Source of the DNA: [Mycobacterium] manitobense
Lineage (GTDB): Bacteria > Actinomycetota > Actinomycetes > Mycobacteriales > Mycobacteriaceae
Reading direction: 5' to 3'
Length of the DNA: 64,000 bases
NCBI RefSeq assembly: GCF_025821665.1
Contig: NZ_JACKSJ010000056.1
Span: 32,180 to 96,179, forward strand
Shown: positions 46,839 to 55,215 of the stretch, in pieces
How positions within the stretch are numbered: the first letter of the stretch is position 1
Layout of the letters: every line of letters starts with the position of its first letter
The notes under the pieces: generated by a model
Seen by the model: only the letters and a program-made list of their open reading frames with translations
Told to the model about the DNA's origin: nothing
Databases searched by the model: none
Position numbers and translations under genes: made by a program

Positions 46839-47723
46839 GTGGCTGTGAAGATCCGCTTCGGCGTCGGGCTTGGTGCCGACACGGGCCCCGACCGGCTCGC
46901 CGGCGTCGTCGACCACCTCGAGGCCGTCGGGATCGACTCCCTGTGGTTCTCCGAACTCGTCTACACCCCGGCCGTCGACCCGTTCGTCGGGATGGCCTAC
47001 GCGTTGGGGCGCACCAAACGGCTCAAGGTCGGCACGTCGGTGGCCATCCTTCCCGGCCGCCACCCGGTGCTCGTCGCCAAGCAGTTGGCGTCGCTGGCGG
47101 CCGTGGCGCCGAAGCGGGTGCTGCCGGTGTTCGGCCTCACGTCGGCCATCCCCGCCGAGCGCGACCTGTTCGTCGTGCCCGATGGCAAGCGGGCCGAGGT
47201 GTTCGACGAGGCGCTGCGGCTACTTCGCGCCGCGCTCGAAGGAGACGGCGCCTTCCACGGCGAACACTACGAGGTGCGCGCACTCGCGGTGGCGCCCCGA
47301 CCGGACCCGTCGCTCGACATCTGGCTGGGCGGCTCGGCCCCGGCGGCCTTCCGGCGCATCGGCCGGCTCGCCGACGGCTGGCTGGGCAGCTTCGTCACCG
47401 CATCTGAGGCGCGCGGGGCCCGCGAACAGATCGAGCGGGCCGCTGCCGAGGCCGGCCGTGAGGTCGAATCCGACCACTTCGGCATCAGCCTGGCTGTGTG
47501 CGACGGCGCGATCCCCGACGACGTGGCGGCGGTGGTCCGCAGGCGCAGGCCCGACGTCGATCCCGCCGAGCTCATCGCCGCGGACTGGCCGCAGCTGCAC
47601 CGCCAGCTCGACGACTATGTGGCGGCCGGGCTGAGCAAGTTCGTGATCCGGCCCACGGGCGGCGGTGACCTCACGTCGTTCGTCGACCGGTTCGCCGCCG
47701 AGCTGCTGCCCCGGCAGAACTGA
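46839..47723 (+). CDS. LLM class F420-dependent oxidoreductase
   Basis: A 294-residue LLM-family protein. 'IRFGVGLGADTG', 'HLEAVGIDSLWFSELVYTPAVDPFVGMAYALGRTKRLKVGTSVAILPGRHPVLVAKQLASL' and 'LDIWLGGSAPAAFRRIGRLADGWLG' are the TIGR03854-like F420 family pattern. Substrate unknown. GTG 46839 is chosen because TAGCAT ends 7-8 bases upstream (leaderless). Divergent from the SRPBCC gene. Confidence 0.88.
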   Translation: MAVKIRFGVGLGADTGPDRLAGVVDHLEAVGIDSLWFSELVYTPAVDPFVGMAYALGRTKRLKVGTSVAILPGRHPVLVAKQLASLAAVAPKRVLPVFGLTSAIPAERDLFVVPDGKRAEVFDEALRLLRAALEGDGAFHGEHYEVRALAVAPRPDPSLDIWLGGSAPAAFRRIGRLADGWLGSFVTASEARGAREQIERAAAEAGREVESDHFGISLAVCDGAIPDDVAAVVRRRRPDVDPAELIAADWPQLHRQLDDYVAAGLSKFVIRPTGGGDLTSFVDRFAAELLPRQN

Positions 47724-47729
47724 GCGACG

Positions 47730-48224
47730 TCATCGGCCGGCGTCGGTGTCCGCCATGTCATCGCACAGCAGCGCCATCCGGTCCATGAACCACAGCTTTC
47801 CGGCGGTCTGGACGGCGACACCGAAGGCCGTCAGCCAAGGGTCGTACACCACCAGCCCCCACACCAGGAACGGCACCCCGGCGGCGCTGAGCGCACCGAG
47901 CACCAGCGGGGCCGTCCGGTGCCTGCGTGGCACCGGCCTGACTTTCCGCTCGCCCCAGTATGTTTCGCCGAGTACCGCCCGCGACGCCCAGCTGTCCAAC
48001 GTCCGTGGCGCCGGGAACACCCGCGGGTTGACCGCCGTCCACACCACCACGGCGGCGACGGGGACGAGCGCCCACCAGCCGAGCCACACCCGGCTCCACA
48101 CCGCGAGCGCGAGCGCCACGGTGATCGGGATCCTGGTGTAGACGCTCCACGGGTTGGCGTGTCTGCGCCACGAGTCCGGCCCGCGCAACCCGAAGACCGC
48201 GGACAGCCGCGCCTGCAGGGTCAC
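47730..48224 (-). CDS. DUF6653-type membrane protein
   Basis: A 164-residue membrane protein with about four hydrophobic segments. 'DSWRRHANPWSVYTRIPITVALALAVWSRVWLGWWALVPV' and 'VNPRVFPAP' plus 'LDSWASRAVLGETYW' are what I remember of the DUF6653 family. Function unknown. It follows the end of the SDR gene region on the minus strand (8 bases between) and may be cotranscribed with it. Confidence 0.72.
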   Translation of the reverse strand: MTLQARLSAVFGLRGPDSWRRHANPWSVYTRIPITVALALAVWSRVWLGWWALVPVAAVVVWTAVNPRVFPAPRTLDSWASRAVLGETYWGERKVRPVPRRHRTAPLVLGALSAAGVPFLVWGLVVYDPWLTAFGVAVQTAGKLWFMDRMALLCDDMADTDAGR

Positions 48225-48231
48225 CCGACAC

Positions 48232-49068
48232 TCAGCGTTCGGTGATCGTGGGGAGTTCCTTGACGATCCGGCCGCGCACCCACTCCGGGCTGAGGCCCTT
48301 CAGGCGGTCGATCCAGCGGATGCTGTCGGGCACGTACCAGTGCAACCGCCGCGGATGCCGGTAGGCCGCCCATGCCGCGTCGGCAACGCTGGACGCCGGC
48401 ATGAGCCGGAACAGGCCCTTCTTCGGCGCCGCAGCCGTGATGTCCGTCGAAGTCGAAGTCCGGCCGTGTGCGGAGTGGTTGGGGGTCTCGGTGAGGATCG
48501 CTGTGTCGATGAGCCCGGGCAGCACGTCGGCGACCCGGACACCGTGGCGCTGCCACTCGACGCTGAGGGCTTCGGTCAGGCCCTTGACCGCGTGCTTGGT
48601 CGCCGAGTAGACGGCGATCTGCGGCATGCCGTAGGTGGCCGACGACGAGGACGTCGAGAACATCAGGCTGCCCGGTCGTCTCCGCAGATACGGCAGTGCG
48701 CCGTAGGCACCGGTGAGGACGGCCTTGAAGTTGACGTCGACCACCCGCATGGCGGCGTCGTAGGGCACGTCCTCGAACCACCCCGACTCGCCGATCCCGG
48801 CGTTGTTCCACATCATGTCGAGCCCACCGTCGGTGTTGCCGCCGCAGAACTCGGCGAGCGCCGCGTCCAGGGATGACCGGTCGGTGACGTCCACTCGGGC
48901 GGTCCAGAGCCGGTCATCGCCCAGGTCGTCGCGCAGCGAGGCCAGGCCGGCCTCGTTGCGGTCCACCGCGGCGACCCGCCACCCTCTCCCGTGGAAGAGC
49001 TTCGCGCCTTCCCGGCCCATACCGCTGCCGGCGCCGGTGATGAATATCGACTTCTCAGCTGCCGGCAT
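48232..49068 (-). CDS. Short-chain dehydrogenase/reductase (Rv1882c-like)
   Basis: A 278-residue classical SDR. 'SIFITGAGSGMGREGAKLFHGRG' is the cofactor site, 'MWNNAGIGESG' the NNAG motif, and 'AVYSATKHAVKGLTEAL' the catalytic YxxxK. GAGGAGC is 7 bases before ATG 49068, favouring it over the start 14 codons upstream. NAD(P)-linked; substrate unknown. Divergent from the Abm-fold gene. Confidence 0.9.
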   Translation of the reverse strand: MPAAEKSIFITGAGSGMGREGAKLFHGRGWRVAAVDRNEAGLASLRDDLGDDRLWTARVDVTDRSSLDAALAEFCGGNTDGGLDMMWNNAGIGESGWFEDVPYDAAMRVVDVNFKAVLTGAYGALPYLRRRPGSLMFSTSSSSATYGMPQIAVYSATKHAVKGLTEALSVEWQRHGVRVADVLPGLIDTAILTETPNHSAHGRTSTSTDITAAAPKKGLFRLMPASSVADAAWAAYRHPRRLHWYVPDSIRWIDRLKGLSPEWVRGRIVKELPTITER

Positions 49069-49175
49069 CCGCCCGCTCCTCGCCGTGTCGACCTCGTTGT
49101 CGGAGATCATCCTGGCACCGATGAGTCGGCCGCGGCGGCGTGGTCAGCACATGCAACGACAACACAGGAGGACCC

Positions 49176-49463
49176 ATGGTCATCGTGGCAGGACACCTGG
49201 CGGTGCAGCCCGCGCAGCGCGACGCCTACCTGGCCGGTTGCGTCGAGGTGGTCCGCCAGGCGCGCGGCGCGCCTGGCTGCCTGGATTTCGTCATCTCGGC
49301 GGACCTGGTCGACGAGGGCCGGGTGAACGTCTATGAACGCTGGGAGTCGCAGGGCGCGGTCGAGGCGTTCCGCGGCAGCGGCCCGAGCGACGAGCAGGGC
49401 GCTGAGATCCTGTCCGCGTCGGTGGCCGAGTACGACGTCGCGGGCAGCCGCTCGTTGAGCTGA
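49176..49463 (+). CDS. Antibiotic biosynthesis monooxygenase (ABM)-fold protein
   Basis: A 95-residue ferredoxin-like fold protein: 'MVIVAGHLAVQPAQRDAYLAGCVEVVRQARGAPGCLDFVISADL' and 'NVYERWESQGAVEAFRGSGP'. Family members are small dimeric monooxygenases or isomerases. AGGAGG just before the ATG sets the start. Its stop lies 25 bases from the chorismate mutase stop (convergent). Confidence 0.85.
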   Translation: MVIVAGHLAVQPAQRDAYLAGCVEVVRQARGAPGCLDFVISADLVDEGRVNVYERWESQGAVEAFRGSGPSDEQGAEILSASVAEYDVAGSRSLS

Positions 49464-49488
49464 GCGGCCCTCTAGGCGGTCCGCGCGC

Positions 49489-50040
49489 TCAGCGGTCGCA
49501 GTAGGACCGGGTGGCGGCGTCGAGGGCCTGCCGGTACATCGCGTCGAGCCCGCGGGCGTCGCCGACTCCTGTCCTGGCCTCGCCGAGCCGGGCGGCGCAG
49601 TCCGGGGAGCGCAGCAGCGTCCAGTGCGTGGCCAGTTCGGCGACCATCGTGCGGTTGAATCCGTCGATCGTGGCGCGCGACGCCGCCAGATCGGGACTGT
49701 GCGCGGGCGCCGCGACCGGATCGAGCTTCCACTGGGCGAAGCGGCTGTATTCGATCGCCTCGGTGGCGTCGATCTGGTCGGTGAAGATGCGGCGGACCCG
49801 CTCGGCGTCGATGCCCCGGGCGGCGGCGTCGGCGGCGACCTGGTCGAGCACCTGCTGCGCGCGGGCGGGGTCGGTGATCGGCCCACCGGTGTGCCACTTG
49901 TTCGCGGCCACCGGCTCGGCGACCGCCAGCCGCTGCGCCGCGGTGTCCACCAGGGCGGTCAGCGGCGACGTGGGATCCGCCGATGCCCCGGCGACGGGCC
50001 ACAGCCCGCAGACCGTCGTCAGGGCGGTGACCGCGCACAC
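49489..50040 (-). CDS. Secreted chorismate mutase (AroQ gamma type)
   Basis: A 183-residue exported protein. A hydrophobic signal sequence ends at GASA (about residue 21). The all-helical mature part, 'LVDTAAQRLAVAEPVAANKW', 'RIFTDQIDATEAIEYSRFAQWKL', matches the mycobacterial secreted chorismate mutase (Rv1885c). Two Cys (SPDCAARL and the C-terminal SYCDR) would form the known disulfide. It converts chorismate to prephenate outside the membrane. GTG 50040 is the first usual start in frame but leaves no basic residue before the hydrophobic core; a CTG at 50082 would supply arginines. Confidence 0.9.
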   Translation of the reverse strand: MCAVTALTTVCGLWPVAGASADPTSPLTALVDTAAQRLAVAEPVAANKWHTGGPITDPARAQQVLDQVAADAAARGIDAERVRRIFTDQIDATEAIEYSRFAQWKLDPVAAPAHSPDLAASRATIDGFNRTMVAELATHWTLLRSPDCAARLGEARTGVGDARGLDAMYRQALDAATRSYCDR

Positions 50041-50078
50041 GGCCGACCGGACGGCGCGACCTGCGCCCGGGATGCCGG

Positions 50079-50282
50079 TCAGCGGTCGAAGTCCGGTTCG
50101 TCGTCGGTGAGGGGGACCGCGATGGCCTGATCCAGCAGATCGGCCTCGCTGCCGTCGTGATCCCGCGAGATCGCGGTCCGCGCGGCTGACAGGTCCGGAT
50201 CGTCCTCGCTCACCTCGACCGGGATGAGCTGCTCAGCGACGTCGGCTTCGGCGGCGTCGCGGTCGAATGCGGGATCGGTCAT
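50079..50282 (-). CDS. Small acidic conserved protein with a repeated motif
   Basis: A 67-residue, strongly acidic protein. Two similar segments are visible: 'AEQLIPVEVSEDDPDLS' and 'LDQAIAVPLTDDEPDFDR'. No signal or membrane segment. A purine-rich GGGGGA precedes ATG 50282. Probably cotranscribed with the chorismate mutase gene that follows on the same strand (38 bases). Function unknown. Confidence 0.65.
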   Translation of the reverse strand: MTDPAFDRDAAEADVAEQLIPVEVSEDDPDLSAARTAISRDHDGSEADLLDQAIAVPLTDDEPDFDR

Positions 50283-50465
50283 GATCAGTTCCCCCTTCAC
50301 CTTGCGAACGGTCTGCTCTGACGTGACTCCACGATAGTGTGACGACTCACCGATGCAGGTCGGCGCGGGTGCTGTGCGTAGACTGCGCTGTCAACGGGGG
50401 CGGCTCTCGAGACAAGTGGAGCGCCGGACAACATCACGAAGACCACAACGTTCAGAGGTTGGACC

Positions 50466-51350
50466 TTGCCAGAAACACCGAGTGAGACTCAGGACCTGAA
50501 GCCGCACTTCGAGGACGTCCAGCACCATTACGACCTGTCCGACGAGTTCTACCGGCTGTTCCTCGACCCGACCCAGACCTACAGCTGCGCCTACTTCGAG
50601 CGCGACGACATGACGCTGGAAGAGGCGCAGCTCGCGAAGATCGACCTCTCGCTGGGCAAGCTCGGGCTGGAGCCCGGCATGACGCTGCTCGACGTCGGGT
50701 GCGGCTGGGGCACCACCATCAAGCGCGCCATCGAGCGCTACGACGTGAACGTCATCGGGCTGACGCTGAGCAAGAACCAGCAGGCACACGTGCAGAAGGT
50801 GCTCGACGGCCTCGACACTCCCAGGAACCGGCGCGTGTTGCTGCAGGGCTGGGAGCAGTTCCACGAGCCGGTGGACCGGATCGTCTCCATCGGCGCGTTC
50901 GAGCACTTCGGCCGCGACCGCTACGACGAGTTCTTCAAGATGGCCTATGAGGCGCTGCCCGCCGACGGTGTGATGATGCTGCACACCATCGTCAAGCCGA
51001 GCAACGAGGAATTCGCCGAGCGCGGGTTGCCGATCACGATGAACAAGCTGCGGTTCTTCAAGTTCATCATGGACGAGATCTTCCCGGGTGGGGACCTGCC
51101 GCAGGTCAGCGCCGTCGAGGAGCGGGCCCGCAAGGCCGGCTTCGAGGTCAAGCTGGTGCAGCCGCTGCGGCTGCACTACGCCCGCACTCTGGACATCTGG
51201 TCGGCCGCACTCGAGTCTCGCAAGGACGAGGCGATCGCCATCCAGTCCGAAGAGGTCTACGAGCGGTACATGAAGTACCTCACCGGGTGCGCCGACCTGT
51301 TCCGCGAGGGCTACACCGACGTCTGCCAGTTCACGCTGACCAAGGGCTAG
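50466..51350 (+). CDS. Cyclopropane mycolic acid synthase-family methyltransferase
   Basis: A 294-residue SAM methyltransferase. 'LKPHFEDVQHHYDLSDEFYRLFLDPTQTYSCAYFERDDMTLEEAQ', the SAM site 'LLDVGCGWGTT', 'LTLSKNQQAHVQ', 'GAFEHFG' and the C-terminal 'YERYMKYLTGCADLFREGYTDVCQFTL' are the CmaA/MmaA/PcaA signatures. It modifies mycolic acid double bases by cyclopropanation or methylation on the meromycolate chain. Which of CmaA, MmaA or PcaA it equals cannot be settled here. TTG start at 50466; a -10-like TAGACT lies at about 50382. Confidence 0.92.
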   Translation: MPETPSETQDLKPHFEDVQHHYDLSDEFYRLFLDPTQTYSCAYFERDDMTLEEAQLAKIDLSLGKLGLEPGMTLLDVGCGWGTTIKRAIERYDVNVIGLTLSKNQQAHVQKVLDGLDTPRNRRVLLQGWEQFHEPVDRIVSIGAFEHFGRDRYDEFFKMAYEALPADGVMMLHTIVKPSNEEFAERGLPITMNKLRFFKFIMDEIFPGGDLPQVSAVEERARKAGFEVKLVQPLRLHYARTLDIWSAALESRKDEAIAIQSEEVYERYMKYLTGCADLFREGYTDVCQFTLTKG

Positions 51351-51601
51351 TCACCGGTTCCGTCGCGCCGGCGCAACCTGCGCCACAGCCGCAGCGGCAG
51401 CATGCCCAGCAGCGGCGCGCGCCTACCGAGGTCGTCGGCGTCGCGCCGGTTGAACGCCGCGGCGTACCGCGCCGCGTGCGCGGCGGTCGGGTACTCCTTC
51501 TCGCCGGCATCGCCGCCGCAGCGCGCACAGGACCAGCGCATCACCGGTCCTTCGGCGAGAAAGCTCGGGTTGTGACCGAAAACGCGGCATGCGACGGTCA
51601 T
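51347..51601 (-). CDS. Small zinc-ribbon-like protein
   Basis: An 84-residue basic protein starting 'VACRVFGHNPSF' with 'MRWSCARCGGDAGEKEYPTAAHAARYAAAFNRRD'. The CxxC plus upstream Cys/His suggest one zinc site, resembling DUF1660-type small proteins. The ATG overlaps the MFS stop (ATGA). Convergent overlap of 4 bases with the methyltransferase gene. Function unknown. Confidence 0.65.
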   Translation of the reverse strand: MTVACRVFGHNPSFLAEGPVMRWSCARCGGDAGEKEYPTAAHAARYAAAFNRRDADDLGRRAPLLGMLPLRLWRRLRRRDGTGD

Positions 51602-53067
51602 CGGCGGGCGCCCTCCGCCGCCCCCTCGGGCGAGTCGTCGGCGGTGGTGAGCGGTGCGGCGATGTCCTCGAGTCGCCGGCCTTCGGCCTTGACACCCAGC
51701 ACCAGTTCGGCGATGCCGCCGAGTGCCATCACCGCAGCGCCCACGAGGAAGCCGATGGCCGCGAGACCGCGGTCGGATGACTCGATGAGCTGGCCGAACA
51801 GCAGCGGTCCGGTGATGCCACCGACGGCCGTACCCACGGCGAAGAAGAAGGCGATCGCCATGGCCCGCGTCTCCATGGGGAAGATCTCACTCACCGTCAG
51901 ATAGGCCGAACTCGCACCCGCGGAGGCCAGGAAAAAGCACACCATCAGCACCGCGAGGAAGACCCAGACGCCGCCCACCTCCATGACGAAGAGCCCCGCG
52001 AGGAGCACGGCGACCGCGGCCGATCCGAGATAGGAGACGGCGATCATCGGCTTTCGCCCGACCGAGTCGAAGAAGTGGCCCAGCAGCACGGGTCCGGCGA
52101 AGTTGCTCACCGCCCACAGGGCATAGAACACCGGAACGGAACCGGAGGCCACCCCGTAGAACCCGTTGAGCAGCGTGCCGAGATTGAACGTGAAGGCGTT
52201 GTAGAGGAACGCCTGACCGACGAAGAGGGCAAGGCAGAGAACAGCGCGCCTGGGGTAGCGCGTGAACGCCACCCGTGCAATCTCGGCGAACGAGATGGTC
52301 TTGCGCTGCCGGATGCGCAGCGAGCCCTCGGGTTCGGCGAGTTTCTCGCCGGTCTCGCGCTCCACCTCGGCCTCGATGTCGCCGACAATGCGCTCGGCCT
52401 CGTCCTCGCGGCCATGGATGAACAACCAGCGGGGGCTCTCCGGCACGTGGCGCCTGACAACGAGCACCACCAGACCGAACACCGCGCCGATCCCGAACGC
52501 GATCCGCCAACCGATGTCGGCAGGGAAGATGTCGGTGTTGAGCAGCAACAGCGCCCCTACAGCCCCACCCGCGGCGCCCAGCCAGTAGGACCCGTTGATG
52601 ACGAGGTCCACCCGGCCCCGCACCCGGGCCGGGATCAGCTCGTCGATCGCCGAGTTGATCGCCGCGTACTCACCGCCGATTCCGGCGCCGGTCAGAAACC
52701 TGCAGATGAAGAAGTACCACGGCGCGAACGAGAACGCCGTCGCCACGGTGGCGGCGAGGTAGACCACGAGAGTCAGGATGAACAGCTTCTTGCGGCCGAA
52801 CCGGTCGGTGAGCTGACCGAAGAACAACGCGCCGAGGCAGGCGCCCGCGATGTAGAGCGCAGCGGCGATCCCGATCTCACCGGCGCTGAGTTGGATGCCG
52901 CTGCCTTCCTCGGTCAGCCGCGAGGCGACGTTGCCGACCATGGTCACTTCGAGCCCGTCGAGGATCCACACCCCGCCGAGACCGAGGACGACGCGCCAGT
53001 GGAATCGGGACCAGGGCAGGCGATCCAGCCGTCCCGGTACCGCGGTGGTGATCGTGCCCGAACCCAT
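51598..53067 (-). CDS. MFS sugar/metabolite:H+ symporter
   Basis: A 489-residue 12-TM transporter. 'GQLTDRFGRKKLFI' is the MFS signature, 'RFLTGAGIGGEYAAINSAIDELIPARVRGR' the sugar-porter-type 'R..G.G.GGE' element, and 'VPESPRWLFIHGR' (PESPRWL) the central loop motif. It imports a sugar, organic acid or aromatic acid; substrate unknown. AGGAGG before ATG 53067 fixes the start. Divides from the GNAT gene by 56 bases on the same strand. Confidence 0.9.
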   Translation of the reverse strand: MGSGTITTAVPGRLDRLPWSRFHWRVVLGLGGVWILDGLEVTMVGNVASRLTEEGSGIQLSAGEIGIAAALYIAGACLGALFFGQLTDRFGRKKLFILTLVVYLAATVATAFSFAPWYFFICRFLTGAGIGGEYAAINSAIDELIPARVRGRVDLVINGSYWLGAAGGAVGALLLLNTDIFPADIGWRIAFGIGAVFGLVVLVVRRHVPESPRWLFIHGREDEAERIVGDIEAEVERETGEKLAEPEGSLRIRQRKTISFAEIARVAFTRYPRRAVLCLALFVGQAFLYNAFTFNLGTLLNGFYGVASGSVPVFYALWAVSNFAGPVLLGHFFDSVGRKPMIAVSYLGSAAVAVLLAGLFVMEVGGVWVFLAVLMVCFFLASAGASSAYLTVSEIFPMETRAMAIAFFFAVGTAVGGITGPLLFGQLIESSDRGLAAIGFLVGAAVMALGGIAELVLGVKAEGRRLEDIAAPLTTADDSPEGAAEGARR

Positions 53068-53123
53068 CTTGCCTCCTGCCGTCGTTGGTGAGACGGAGCG
53101 GGTGTACCCAGGGTTCGGCCGTC

Positions 53124-53624
53124 TCACCCGCCGAGACTGCGCTGCAGCAGCAGGGTGTCGAGCCATCGGCCGTGCTTGTAGCCCACCGCCGTCAACCTGC
53201 CGGCTTCGACGAAGCCCCGCTTCCGGTGCAGTGCAACCGAAGCCGCCGCATCGGCGTCGACGATGACGGCGATCACCTGGCGGACACCCGCGTCGGCACA
53301 CCCGGCCAGGAGGTGGTCGAGCAGTAGGCCCCCGGCGCCGCGGCCGGTCGCCTCCGGCGCGAGATAGACCGAGTCCTCGACGGTGTGCCGGTAGGCCGGA
53401 CGCGGTTTCCACGGAGCGCAGTAGGCGTAGCCGATGACCTCACCGGACACCGTGGCCACCAGGAAGGGCAGGCCGGCGGAGCGCCCCGCCTCCAGGCGAC
53501 GGCGCCATTCCGCACTGTCGGGTGGTTCCAGCTCGAACGTCGCGACGCCGGTGCGGACGTGGTGGGCGTAGATCCCGGCGACGACGGCGAGGTCGGATTC
53601 GACCGCCGGACGCACGGTCACCAT
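53124..53624 (-). CDS. GNAT N-acetyltransferase (phosphinothricin/methionine sulfone type)
   Basis: A 166-residue acetyltransferase. 'VRPAVESDLAVVAGIYAHHVRTGVATFELEPPD' and 'AYCAPWKPRPAYRHTVEDSVYLAPEATGRGAGGLLLDHLL' match the Pat/Bar group, with the acetyl-CoA loop GRGAGG. It probably N-acetylates an amino-acid analogue, giving tolerance. ATG 53624; 4 bases after the agmatinase-family stop, so cotranscribed with it. Confidence 0.88.
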   Translation of the reverse strand: MVTVRPAVESDLAVVAGIYAHHVRTGVATFELEPPDSAEWRRRLEAGRSAGLPFLVATVSGEVIGYAYCAPWKPRPAYRHTVEDSVYLAPEATGRGAGGLLLDHLLAGCADAGVRQVIAVIVDADAAASVALHRKRGFVEAGRLTAVGYKHGRWLDTLLLQRSLGG

Positions 53625-53628
53625 CGGT

Positions 53629-54669
53629 TCACCTCGACGGCGGGCCCGGCGTCGCGCCGGCGGCGTCGCGGCGGCGGGCCGCCATTCCGGCGAGTGCCTC
53701 GAAGACCACCCGGTGGGCCGCGTTGACGGTGAGTTCGGCATGGTCGTAGGCGGGCGCGACCTCGACCACGTCGACACCCACCACATCGTGCTCGCGGCAG
53801 AGCTGCCGCACCATCCGCAGCAGGTCGGCACTGGTGATGCCGCCCGGTTCAGGAGTCCCGGTGCCGGGCGCGTGTGCCGGGTCCAGGACGTCGATGTCGA
53901 CCGACACGTACAGCTTGTCGGCCTTGGCCAGTGCCTCGCCGACCGCCGTGCGCATGACGTCCTTGAATCCCCGGTCCCAGATCTCCTGCATGGTGTGCCA
54001 CGTCATGCCCTGCTCGAGCATCCACTCGAAGGTGTCCTGCGGCGGCCAGTAGCCGCGCAGGCCCACCTGGACGAAGTGCGTGCCCGGCACTGCGCCGGAC
54101 TCGATCAGGCGGCGCATCGGCGTGCCGTGACTCGCGAGGTTGCCCTCGATGTCGTCGGCGGTGTCGGCGTGGGCGTCGAAGTGCACGATGCCGACGTTGC
54201 CGTAGCCGTGCACGTCGGCCACCGCGGTGGCCGCCGGCCAGGTGATCGAATGGTCGCCACCGAGCACCACCGGTACGATCCCGCGCGACGCGACGGCGTG
54301 CACCCGTTCCCGAATGTTGTTGTGCGACACCTCGGTCTGGCCGTGCGGGCAGTAAGCGTCCCCGAAGTCCACCACCTCGAGCCAGTCGAAGATCTCCAGC
54401 CCGAGATCCAGATGGTAGGTGCCGGGTTCGTAGGCGGTGGCGCGGATGGCGCGTGGGCCGAACCGGGCGCCGGGCCGGTTGGTGGTGCCGATGTCGAAGG
54501 GCGCCCCGACGATGGCCACGTCAGGTCGCCACGCCTCGAGTTGACCGGTCTCGGTGAGCACCGGCCGCTGACCGAAGGACACCATGCCCGAGTAGGCGAG
54601 TTCGAGTTGTTCGACCATCCCCGGCGGCAACTCGCGCCGTGGCCCGTCATCCGAACCGGCATCACCCAT
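53629..54669 (-). CDS. Agmatinase/ureohydrolase-family enzyme
   Basis: A 346-residue ureohydrolase. Binuclear Mn ligands are seen in 'GGDHSITWP', 'HFDAHADT' and 'SVDIDVLDPAHAPGTGTPEPGG'. The family hydrolyses agmatine, guanidinobutyrate, guanidinopropionate or guanidine, releasing urea (or ammonia); the substrate loop cannot be assigned by eye. ATG 54669. The GNAT gene follows after 4 bases. No putrescine genes are adjacent. Confidence 0.88.
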   Translation of the reverse strand: MGDAGSDDGPRRELPPGMVEQLELAYSGMVSFGQRPVLTETGQLEAWRPDVAIVGAPFDIGTTNRPGARFGPRAIRATAYEPGTYHLDLGLEIFDWLEVVDFGDAYCPHGQTEVSHNNIRERVHAVASRGIVPVVLGGDHSITWPAATAVADVHGYGNVGIVHFDAHADTADDIEGNLASHGTPMRRLIESGAVPGTHFVQVGLRGYWPPQDTFEWMLEQGMTWHTMQEIWDRGFKDVMRTAVGEALAKADKLYVSVDIDVLDPAHAPGTGTPEPGGITSADLLRMVRQLCREHDVVGVDVVEVAPAYDHAELTVNAAHRVVFEALAGMAARRRDAAGATPGPPSR

Positions 54670-54684
54670 TCGACGACGGTACCG

Positions 54685-55134
54685 CTACGACGGCGCGGCT
54701 GCGCCCGATCCCGTCAGCGCGACGCGCAGTTCGTCGGGGACCGGCCGCTTGGCCCAATCCTCCTTCGCCACCACGACATAGACCGTGCGGCCCTGCACGG
54801 CGGGCTGCTCGGCAAGACCCGGGCGGCTGTGCAACACCGTGAAAGCGAGCGTGAAACTCGTCGTCCCGATGCGATCGCAGCGCACCGCGACCCGGACGTG
54901 GTCGCGCCACCGGACCGGCGCGAGGTAGTCGATCTCGCTGTGCACGACCTGCAGGTCGTGACCTGTCCCGAACAACGCGGTGTCCGTCGCGTCGAGGTGG
55001 TCGAGGAAGCCGGTACAGGCTTCGTCGAACCAGGTGAGGTAGTGACCGTTGAACACCACGCCCTGCTGGTCCACCTCCGCGTAGCGCGGGACGATCGGCA
55101 ACGAGAAGCCCGGTGGCGAAGGATCGGTCGACAC
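54685..55134 (-). CDS. Hotdog-fold acyl-CoA thioesterase (YbgC/4HBT-like)
   Basis: A 149-residue hotdog protein. 'PRYAEVDQQGVVFNGHYLTWFDEACTGFLDHL' holds the Asp-x2-Gly-x-Val catalytic block of the 4-hydroxybenzoyl-CoA thioesterase/YbgC group. 'SEIDYLAPVRWRDHVRVAVRC' is the following strand. Cytoplasmic acyl-CoA hydrolysis is expected. Lies just upstream of the agmatinase-family gene on the same strand. Confidence 0.87.
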   Translation of the reverse strand: MSTDPSPPGFSLPIVPRYAEVDQQGVVFNGHYLTWFDEACTGFLDHLDATDTALFGTGHDLQVVHSEIDYLAPVRWRDHVRVAVRCDRIGTTSFTLAFTVLHSRPGLAEQPAVQGRTVYVVVAKEDWAKRPVPDELRVALTGSGAAAPS

Positions 55135-55215
55135 GTGCTCACCCTAACCGCGTGGTCCGACAGGCTTCACCTCCCGCCGCAGCGCCTGACCCGGGTCACA
55201 GGGCACACTGGGCGG

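Noticed and set aside
50466..51350. Assigning the methyltransferase to CmaA, MmaA or PcaA
   Set aside because: Signatures are shared by all members, and the discriminating loop cannot be settled without an alignment.
53713..55215. A 500-codon extension at the N-terminus of the dehydratase
   Set aside because: It is antisense of the agmatinase-family and thioesterase genes; the PLP enzyme starts normally at GTG 55216.
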